The translations under genes were made by a program, and so were the position numbers. The notes below the pieces were generated by a model, which was not told where the DNA came from, searched no databases, and worked only from the letters and a program-made list of their open reading frames with translations. A stretch of 64,000 bases of DNA from Paraphysomonas bandaiensis (taxonomy: Eukaryota > Chrysophyceae). Location: positions 1-64,000 of the forward strand of contig CBFFRP010000002.1 in the NCBI GenBank assembly GCA_965644295.1, read 5' to 3'. This document shows, one piece after another, positions 56,300 through 64,000 of this stretch (positions within the stretch are counted from its first letter, which is position 1; each line of letters opens with the position of its first letter).

Positions 56300-57690
56300 C
56301 ATCTCTTTCTATGCTTCTCATAAATAAAGCCACACAAAGATTTATTTCGTAAATATGTCTGCAGTCTGGTTATCAGTTCCAACGTGATACAATATCGCAG
56401 TGTTAAAACGTCCTTCTGGATCTACATGAATGTTCACGCACCCAGTGGTATTTGATTTCAATGTGTTTTGATCTTTTGTGGAACACTGGATTTAATGCTA
56501 GATCACGAGCACTCTGGCTATCTAAAAAGAATGGAGTGGGTTCGTACAGTCGAAGTCCCAATTCGGCCAACACCCCCCGAAGCCACACCAGTTCTTGCAT
56601 GCCAGCGTACATAGCTTGGTACTCACTCTGCATTGAAGACGTAGACACAGTAACTTGTAAGATTGATTGCCAGGTGAGTGGTCCACCTGCTGCAAACACA
56701 ATGTATCCAGTTGTCGACCTTCGTGACACAGTATCGCCTGCCCAGTCAGCATCTGTGAAAATATGCATGTCAAAGCTCTTACCACTGAACCGAATACCTT
56801 TCCGCACAGTACCCCTGATGTATTGTAACAAATAAGTCATCAGCTTGCATGTAGCCTTTTTGTAGGTTTCGAAGCATATCTCGACAATAGGCCAACAGCA
56901 TATACGCAATATCTGGACGCGTATTCATTGATAGATATAGCATGGCACCTAGTAAGCTACGATAGGTATAATTGTCTACTCCCTCTTCCTCCTGAGATGT
57001 GTTCTCACTATATCAGTGCAATTAATCCTATCCATGGCATCTACAGGTAGTGGAGATTTGCGAACTTTGTTTGAAGGTCCAAGGAATGCTGCATATTTGG
57101 TGAGAATTTTTTCAGCGTATGTCGATTGGTCAAGTTGAATATAATTCTTGGTCCTTGTAACTCGAACGTTGAGAAAATGCTCTATTTCTCCCATGTCTGA
57201 CCATGTCAAATCTTTCACAAAACCGTTTCTTGATTTCTGTCAAAATGGTCAGATTCGCACAAGCGATTACTATATCATCAACGTATATAGTTAAGTACAC
57301 ACGATGACCATTGTACATCATATAATATAGACATGGTTCTAGAATGCAGGGTTTGAATCCCAAAGACTTTATAAATCCATGTATGGTCTTCCACCATGAA
57401 CGTGGAGAACTCCGAAGGCCATATAGTGAGCGATATAGTTTGAAACAGTGTCCTCTGGTGGCAACTGAAAATCGGGAGGAGGGTCCATGTACACGTCTCC
57501 TTCGATTTTAGCATAGCAGTATGCGTTCGACACGTCAAGTTGATGGATGTGCATATTGAACATGAAAGCAAGGGCAATGATTAGTCTAACCGTCATCGAT
57601 TTCACCACAGGAGCAAATGTATTTTCAACATCTATACCTGACCTTTGACCATATCCCAGAGCAACCAGACGAGCTTTTAGTCAAATTGGC
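56300..57690 (-). pseudogene. Copia reverse transcriptase and RNase H, broken
   Basis: Overlapping frames on the minus strand carry LVALGYGQRSGIDVENTFAP, MHIHQLDVSNAY, the RT active site YVDD (in VYLTIYVDDIVIA, near 57275), a thumb region, and RNase H blocks FTDADWAGD, RRSTTGYIVF and RSKHIEIKYHWVRE. The TADIFTK-type end is in another frame and followed by a stop. At least four frameshifts are needed to read it. Confidence 0.85.
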
Positions 57691-58592
57691 GTAACACCAA
57701 AATTGGTGTTAAACTTAGTCCAGCGGTTGAAAAAACTAGTTTTTTAATACATAGAATGCTGATAAGTGCATATACAGCATTTACGTGAACTATTGCCTCG
57801 TCAACGAAGTCGTCCTCTCAGTTACTCCTCCTCTCCCAAGCGAGCATCACAAAGCCGAATGTTGCTTGCACCAGCTTAACATGAACATATGGTGTGTTTT
57901 ATAAACAGTGCTACATATATGCATATATATGCACAGATACCTTGCCAAGACTCCACTGCACGACACACACCTCATGGTATTGTATGACTAATGGCTGGAT
58001 TGCTGGACCCACTGTACGACACACACCTCATGATGGTACTGTATTCACAGCTTCATGGACTCCTCCTCCCCATAACATTCACAGGGGACTCATCGCTATA
58101 TATTTGTAAGCTATACATAGGCTCGATAAGCATAGACGTACACCTGTGTTAAGTAGATATGTATATATGGGCTTATTATTATGTTTGAATGTTTGTTTGG
58201 ATGCTTTGTAAGCCACTAATATATTGTGTGATGTGAGATGGTATCTTAGACAGTCACAGTGTGTAATCAATGGATATAAAAACGACTAGGTTGAGTATCA
58301 ACATTGAGTAGGTTGAGTCATTTATTACTTTGAGTAAGTGTGACTAGGTAATTCAACCATTTTAACTAGGTTGAATAATATTTTCCTATGTTTTTACGCA
58401 TAAACCGCCGCGTCTGGAATGAAATGACAGTTGAGGTAGCTATATTGGCATCTAATCTAGCTTAGTACTAATTAATTGCAATTAATTGCAGTTAGTTGCA
58501 ATAATTGAAATTTAGACAGCAAGTAATAATTGTAATTATAATTGACTACAACCTTTGTCAATTAATTGACGATAAATTAATACGCAGCCCTG
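57690..58592. other. Foreign insert inside the copia element
   Basis: Includes a palindrome CACCAAAATTGGTG near 57693 and a duplicated ACGACACACACCTCATG (about 57960 and 58017). CTAGGTTGA repeats lie at 58280-58380, then an AATTAATTGCAATTAATTG-rich block ending TACGCAGCCCTG at 58592, a MITE terminus. No coding region. Confidence 0.5.
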
Positions 58593-58745
58593 CTAATAAT
58601 GAAACGTTCTTAAGTATCAGACAGCATATACTGAAGTTGAGAGTGGGGCATGAAATGAAACGAGTAGAACTTGGCTGCGGAAGAACTACAGCATGAAGAA
58701 CCTTGAATTATTTGATAAGTCAGGGACTGAACCTCCTGGGACGTA

Positions 58746-61007
58746 TCATTCCATTGGAGACATCCAACCTCGATATGTACGTGTAGGCATTCGTCGAACT
58801 ATCATGCATGCATATACATAAGCATCCCACCAAAAAATTACGGGTAATCCTGAGTCCATTAACAGAGCCAGAGTCATTTCTCCCAATGTTCGATTCCTAC
58901 GCTCAGATACACCATTCATCTCAGGGCTGTCTGTGGAGCTCCAAGTGATGCTAGTTCCAAACTTGCTCATTAAGTATTGCTGAATGGACTTGTCGATCAA
59001 CTCAGCCCCCCCATCCGAATGGTACTGTATCAACCGGTGTGAACCGGGATATGTAGGGAGTTTACGCTCAACCCAGTCCTTCACGCAACTCAACACCTCA
59101 TTCGCAGACCGTGTCTCCAACGGATATTCCCAAAACTCCTTGGTGGCTATATCTGATAATGTCAGAACATATTTGTATCCTTGTCTGGATGGGCAATTGA
59201 AATATACAGCAATGTCCACAGAAACCTTCTCAAGGAACTCTGTAGCTTGCAGTTCGTCATCTCTCTTTGCGGTGAATGATTTCCTTGTCATCTTTGATTT
59301 TGCGCAAGCTTTACAAATACCTTTCATTTTTCGTAAACTCTTCTTGCTGAGATGTCGTCGGGTTAATCCGCTCCCGGTAAAAAGTCTGTGTTTAAACGCT
59401 TCAATCAGCTTATGTTTGCTGACGTGTCCACAGCGCTTGTGTAACATCTCTAACGGATCTTCATGCACCTTGTCGGACAAATATACTTCCTCCAGCATTG
59501 TCAAATTTGGAAGATCAAGTATTTCCTGTAAATTTACATAAGGCATTCCGTTGCTTGAGTAGGTTGCCTCCAATACAGTCTCCCCAGTATCAAGTCGCAC
59601 AACAGTGGGCTTGTTCAACAACTGCAATCCATACCCGTGAGAACGGAGTATTCCTCCAGAGCAGATATTCTTGACTGATCCAGGGCAGATCTTGATGTCA
59701 GTCCAATCGCCAAAGCCTCCAGTTTCCTCATAGTGTAAACTGGATCCAGCTCTGGTTGTCTGTATATTTCCATCCTCCTTCTTGACCGTATGAAGGAAAT
59801 TTCTGTCCTTAACAATGAACAGTTTATTAGAGGCACAGCTGTCTAAATACACGGGTTCATCGGAAGTGTGTAGCACCTCTTCAGAGACACATGAATCATC
59901 ATGCGGTTCCTCATACATAATCATGTTCACAGAGTCCGAATCTTCCTCTTGCTCCTCTCTCCGCAAAAAACGATTCCAATCTGTGCGTTTTGCAGGCTTT
60001 TCGTCCAAAAATGGCCGGTTTTTGTCTCCTTGGGCAGAGTCACTACGTACTTGAGCACGAAATTTGCACTTATACGCACGATGTCTGGTGTCTCCACATA
60101 CATAGCAGCCATCTGATTTTTTCTTCTCGTTGTTGTCTCTGCGACTCTCAGATCGATTCCTAGCGCCACGACTCTTTCCCTGCCTTCTTAATTTCGCGAT
60201 CTTAAGGTCTCTCTTCTTCTTCCAGCACGATTTCTGTGAGTGACCCCGTTTGCCACATTTGGGATAGCTGCACACCTCATTTTCATCAGCAGTGGAATTC
60301 ATGTTTACTTCGTCGGTGCCTTCTTTCGGGACACCTTTTGCCTGATCGTATCTCCTGCATATGGTGATCATATCAATAAAGGTTATGTCACCTTGTAGGT
60401 AGAGATTGGTGTACAATTGCTCCAAATCGCTTCGTGTTTCGAGGGCAGTCTGTAACTTCGTTTTTTTAGCGATGTCAGTGGGTGGTTCCCCCAACTCGGA
60501 CATTTTTTGACAGATGCCGTTTAGTCGATCGATTGCTGCGCACACGAGTTCCCCCGGTAGAATTTTGAATCCTGCAAACTTCTTATTCAATTCAACTAAT
60601 TCATATTGGATTTCCCCTCGAAACCGAACAATTAACCTAGAGATGAGTTCACTCGCTAACTGCTCTTTATCAGGATGGTCCTGCGGGAGCATATCCTTTT
60701 CCCGGAAGTACTGATCCACGATCTCAAGGGCTTCAGCGACTGGTTGAACAGCTTCAAATATCGAACTGATGCACGTGTCTTTCCTCTCCAGCCACTTGTC
60801 CAGATCCTCCTTGTACTTATTTCGGACTGTCACTGGCGCATTATTTGCTGGTCTTACTGGACGGTCCTCTAGACCCAGATGGTTCCTGTTCTTCCTCATC
60901 AACCACACTTTCAGATTCTTTGACCAATTCACTACACCGAACTGATCAAATTTAGGAAGAAGTTTCCACTCCGAACTACTGTCTGCTACCATGTTAGAAA
61001 TAGACAT
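58746..61007 (-). CDS. Copia gag-protease-integrase polyprotein (truncated)
   Basis: About 750 codons, open without frameshift. Gag carries LERKDTCISSIFEAVQP and RSDLEQLYTNLYLQGD. Two zinc knuckles follow: CSYPKCGKRGHSQKSCW and CYVCGDTRHRAYKC. The protease motif is YLDSCASN, and the HHCC integrase zinc finger is in LHKRCGHVSKHKLIEAF...CKACAKSK. Integrase core residues lie in VDIAVYF, HSDGGAEL and the S-E-x-x-N block (NGVSERRNRTLGE). It stops just after MPTRTYRGWMSPME. The ATG at 60992 overlaps the LTR end; another ATG lies inside the LTR at 61007. Confidence 0.88.
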   Translation of the reverse strand: MSISNMVADSSSEWKLLPKFDQFGVVNWSKNLKVWLMRKNRNHLGLEDRPVRPANNAPVTVRNKYKEDLDKWLERKDTCISSIFEAVQPVAEALEIVDQYFREKDMLPQDHPDKEQLASELISRLIVRFRGEIQYELVELNKKFAGFKILPGELVCAAIDRLNGICQKMSELGEPPTDIAKKTKLQTALETRSDLEQLYTNLYLQGDITFIDMITICRRYDQAKGVPKEGTDEVNMNSTADENEVCSYPKCGKRGHSQKSCWKKKRDLKIAKLRRQGKSRGARNRSESRRDNNEKKKSDGCYVCGDTRHRAYKCKFRAQVRSDSAQGDKNRPFLDEKPAKRTDWNRFLRREEQEEDSDSVNMIMYEEPHDDSCVSEEVLHTSDEPVYLDSCASNKLFIVKDRNFLHTVKKEDGNIQTTRAGSSLHYEETGGFGDWTDIKICPGSVKNICSGGILRSHGYGLQLLNKPTVVRLDTGETVLEATYSSNGMPYVNLQEILDLPNLTMLEEVYLSDKVHEDPLEMLHKRCGHVSKHKLIEAFKHRLFTGSGLTRRHLSKKSLRKMKGICKACAKSKMTRKSFTAKRDDELQATEFLEKVSVDIAVYFNCPSRQGYKYVLTLSDIATKEFWEYPLETRSANEVLSCVKDWVERKLPTYPGSHRLIQYHSDGGAELIDKSIQQYLMSKFGTSITWSSTDSPEMNGVSERRNRTLGEMTLALLMDSGLPVIFWWDAYVYACMIVRRMPTRTYRGWMSPME
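60976..60991 (-). other. Copia primer-binding site
   Basis: TGGTAGCAGACAGTAG directly follows the 5' LTR. The TGGTANCAGA core fits initiator-Met tRNA priming known for copia elements. The A of an in-frame ATG is the last LTR base. Confidence 0.7.
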
Positions 61008-61311
61008 TTTTAGTAATAAGACCTTTGTTAACACTTATATGGAATATTATATAATTATAAGAGATACCATACTTCATTCATTGACGTTCACCAACTCTTT
61101 CTATCTCTACTACACCAACCATTTCTAGTACGATCTTACATCGTCACTATCTTGTACAGTCAGTATATTTCAGTTTTATCACTACAATGGCTATCATATT
61201 ATTGGTTCTCATACTACAGCTAGCTACTACTGTATTCTTTGAGTAACGGATATAATTCTAATATCTTGGAAACTACAGCTTTTAATTGCTCACAAACAGC
61301 AAAACTCAACA
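60992..61311 (-). repeat. Copia 5' LTR (320 bp)
   Basis: Matches the 3' LTR along its full length with roughly a dozen differences by eye, suggesting a moderately old insertion. Confidence 0.88.
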
Positions 61312-61564
61312 TGTAGATAGCATTGTAGTTGTAGACATACATATTTATATTCATTGTTGTTCATTTATATTGTTATCATTATGGAAGAGGAGACTCTTGA
61401 TAGCGGACAAGAGTCTACTATATTCGAGTCAGTGAGAACGACCCTCAGGCTTATGCTTGGAGGGTTGGACCCTTCCATCGCTAATGCCAGTGAAGAACAA
61501 ATCCGGAACATAGGCATTGCATTTGGATTGAAAGATACTGAAGCAGAGACGTTGGTGTCTCACG

Positions 61565-61805
61565 CCAATGAGTCCTCAGACACACGAGCAGGGCGAACTC
61601 ACACACAACATCAAGAACGGAAGTGGTTGCACCTTGGTGCCTGCGGCGACGCACAAGTAGCTTCTGTAGCGCTAAATAGTAGGATAATAGAATTTGTGCT
61701 GATTAGTTATGGGTAGAGGTCTAACTAGTAGATCTAGCATTCAACTAGCCACTGTATCGGAACGAGTTTTTAACGCCTATTGCTAAATAAAAAGACCTTC
61801 AATAT
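61565..61805 (+). mobile_element. Non-LTR retrotransposon 3' end (+)
   Basis: From TGAGTCCTCAGACACACGAG on, it matches the copy at 21475-22048: AAGAACGGAAGTGGTTGCACC, GCGACGCACAAGTAGC, then the tail TTGCTAAATAAAAAGACCTTC. An open frame that starts at 61381 (MEEETLDSGQES) runs into it; that upstream part is unrecognised and may be element ORF or a captured host exon. Confidence 0.7.
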
Positions 61806-61973
61806 ATACCACCTATAACACCGAAGTATAACACGGCTTCTACCACCCGCCTACCCGTGTACCAAAACTCATCTATTATTATAATATTGAACAATTCTGA
61901 TAATTACCTACAACGAAGAGCTCTATTCATATTCGATACTGTTTCAAGTGCCGGCTCAAAGCGAGTATGTTTA

Positions 61974-63058
61974 TTAGTGAGGTCTATAAACTCCTAACAC
62001 CTCAGCGGAGTCGGCTGAATAGTCACTGATTTTATCGTACTCGGTATGGTTTGAGTAACGACCTTTCTTGACTTTTCCATTTCTTTCAGTGGTTCTTGAG
62101 TGGTCCATAACAATATAAAACTTCCGGTGCCTTCGACAAATTATCTCACTCTCCAAAATATCATCATAATAAGCAATCATTTGTTGTTCACTACATGTCT
62201 GAAAAAAATCGTAAAAGTTAACGATCTGTTTGAAATTCCCTTCAAAATTAATCTTGATGTCATAATGATGATACCGCTGGATGGTCCCAGTTACTTTTAA
62301 TTTCGTCGCTTTGTCAACAACATAGTTCCGAAATCCATTGTAGCCTGCCAGTGAAGCCAGTTGACCATTCGCATTTCTCAACATCATTTCAACAGAATAC
62401 AATTTCTGTGGAGGCTCAGGCTGCTGCACACTCTGAAAGACTGAGGCTACAGGAGCAGCTGTGAACAGGATATATAGTGTAGATAGATTATATATTACTG
62501 TACTGGAGGGTTGGATTATCATGTAGCAATAATATATAAACCATATACAAGCAATCGTCGTGTGATATGATCAGTTACTATATATAGCACATCACAATGT
62601 CGTTTACCTTCTGAAGGAGCAGTTCCTGTGGCTGGAGATGTCAGAATATACATATCAAATCAAATATAAGAGATATGAATAATTAAATATACATGAGCAG
62701 ATACATGTACCTCTACATGTACCTCACCCTAATCTACACATGCATATATCCATATAGCGAACGACTCGGTTAGATATGCAGCAATACACACAAACTGAAA
62801 AAGTTCACCTCTCAACTTCTTCTCTTCACGTAACTCTTCCATTCGGTACTTATGCTCCTCCTTTCGGCGTAAACTTTCGTGTAATAACTCCTCCTTTCGG
62901 TACAATCGTTTAAGTTTACCCCTCAAAATTTCGTTGTCATCGTCGGCTAATGCTTTGGCTTCCGCATCTTCAATAGAAGATTCCACGCTTCGAATCTGTT
63001 CATTAATTTGGCTTATTTCAGTCTCAATATGGTCTATTTCTGCACTGATATCACTCAT
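61974..63058 (-). CDS. Coiled-coil protein with acylphosphatase-like domain
   Basis: Exons 62809-63058, 62608-62631 and 61974-62458 give 252 aa; the middle exon is a 24-nt microexon with consensus splice sites. Residues 1-83 form a charged coiled coil (EIDHIETEISQINEQIRSVE, KEELLHESLRRKEEHK). A short Ala/Pro linker follows. The C-terminal domain has GYNGFRNYVVDKATKLKVTG then INFEGNFKQIVNFYDFF, which follows the acylphosphatase pattern (GVxFR, A-x-x-L-x-L-x-G, G-x-x-x-x-V-x-x-F). The catalytic Arg is present but the GWVxN Asn is not obvious. The assignment is tentative; the introns (149 and 177 nt) are longer than usual here. Confidence 0.7.
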
Positions 63059-63735
63059 CTTAAATACAGTGATATCAACTATGATGATATGATGTATGTA
63101 TGTATGTATAGTCTGCAGAGCTCTTTGGTTTTGTAAGTAGAGTGCTTGATAATTTTATATGGAGACGTACGAAGTCGTGCTTGTTTGACCGTATTGATAC
63201 CCTACACTTCGAACTTCCCAAAGCAGTTGATAGAGGATGTTCTTTTCAGTTTAGTACTTGAAGTGACTGTATGAGATATGCATAGGGCACATAGAGTGAT
63301 ATATTACTGTACGTTTCTGTCAACTTTTATCCACGCACTCGTTTTTCCACAAAAACACTGGGTGACTACCTAAATTGCATAAATACATACAGTAAATGCA
63401 TAAAAAATCTGGGATTCAGACCCAGTTTATGCATATAGGATAGTTTGTACGAGGGGTCCGGAGGGGTCTCCTAAAAAACCATAAATCTGCATAAATTCAG
63501 TTTATGCAGCCTGTTTTTGTGCAATTTCTTGGTCCAGAAGTGAGATCGCGATATATCGCGAGTGCGTTGATTTTCATAGCATTTAAATGTTTTTTTCTCT
63601 CTCGGAAGTTGTCCGAAAAGGGGTTCAAAAAGGTCTATTTGTCACATCTTTCCATTTGGTCATTCATGACTCTACTTTATAATATACATCACCACATCTT
63701 TTGAGATCATCTTCCTGAATCATTCATCTTGCACT
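63059..63735. other. Intergenic, no gene recognised
   Basis: AT-rich sequence with repeated TGCATAAA units (63370-63510). No supported coding region. Confidence 0.4.
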
Positions 63736-64000
63736 GTGTCAAAGGATTATCACCAATGAGCGTGGTGAACTTCGAAGGCCATATAAAGAGCGATAAAGTT
63801 TCAAGCAATGTCCTGGTGGCAACTAAAAATCTGAAGGAGGGTCCATGTACACGCCTCCTTCGATTTTAGCGTAGCATAATGCATTAGACACGTCAAGTTT
63901 ATGGATATGCATATCAATAATAAACGCCAGTGCAATGATTAGCCGAACGGTAATCGATTCCACCAAAGAAGCAAATGTATTTGCAAGATCTATACCTGAT
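63736..64000 (-). mobile_element. Second copia RT fragment, cut by the window end
   Basis: Closely parallels 57390-57640 of the first element in the same order, with many substitutions and small indels (GGAGGGTCCATGTACACGCC, CATAATGCATTAGACACGTC). On the minus strand it encodes the HQLDVSNAY-type RT block. It is a separate, diverged copy. Confidence 0.75.

Larger units (their letters stand above)
55780..61311 (-). mobile_element. Degenerate Ty1/copia LTR retrotransposon
   Basis: Two 320-bp LTRs bound gag, protease and integrase (58746-61007) and a frameshifted RT/RNase H region (56300-57690). About 0.9 kb of unrelated sequence (57690-58592, including MITE-like DNA) lies between integrase and RT. 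The order protease-integrase-RT-RNase H defines copia. The direct flanks (GGCTG and TGTAG) do not match, so no TSD is visible. The element is non-functional. Confidence 0.88.

Noticed and set aside
61354-61716. 120-codon plus ORF as a complete host gene
   Set aside because: Its second half is non-LTR 3' sequence found elsewhere; only the first 60 codons could be independent and show no known domain.

Overview
This is nuclear DNA of a unicellular eukaryote. Most genes are split by short GT-AG introns (usually 41-70 nt; extremes 37 and 177 nt). The proteins are eukaryote-specific (RAD6-type E2, PWP2, CLPTM1, a guanylate-binding-protein GTPase, annexin, a kinesin-like motor, a CXC/tesmin factor). 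The C-terminal form of the RAD6 protein and the gene mix fit a stramenopile-like or other SAR protist, but the genus cannot be told from this window. A kinesin relative and an LRR-cap protein of the kind common in cilia weakly suggest a flagellated ancestry. All exon models below were built by hand from splice signals and reading-frame continuity.

Layout. 0.3-10 kb: CXC-domain protein (+), secreted berberine-bridge-type FAD oxidase (-), HSL-type esterase (-), GBP-like large GTPase (+). 10-15.4 kb: repeat-rich, gene-poor. 15.4-28 kb: degenerate kinesin-like protein (-), small mitochondrial-type protein (+), annexin/EF-hand/WW fusion (-), 12-exon coiled-coil protein (+). 28-32.6 kb: nested transposons (a 2.2-kb TIR element carrying a non-LTR fragment, more non-LTR pieces, hAT-like MITEs). 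32.7-39.9 kb: a very large PDZ/IQ/PH protein (-) and a zinc-ribbon/CCCH RNA-binding protein (+). 40-42.5 kb: mostly empty, with one uncertain ORF and a hairpin MITE. 42.5-50.3 kb: CLPTM1 (-), a DUF1295-like membrane protein (+), PWP2 (+). 50.3-55.1 kb: hAT remnant, RAD6 E2 (-), LRR protein (+). 55.1-61.9 kb: dispersed repeats and a broken Ty1/copia element with 320-bp LTRs. 62-63 kb: coiled-coil protein with an acylphosphatase-like domain (-). 63.7-64 kb: a second copia fragment running off the window.

Many genes form divergent pairs (esterase/GBP, kinesin-like/mitochondrial protein, annexin/coiled-coil, PDZ-IQ/zinc finger, CLPTM1/DUF1295, RAD6/LRR). The short spaces between them repeatedly carry a GTACTGCTGTA-like motif, which looks like a shared promoter element. 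The genes do not form one pathway. Housekeeping genes (ubiquitination, rRNA processing, membrane trafficking) are mixed with lineage-specific multidomain proteins and several layers of transposon insertion.
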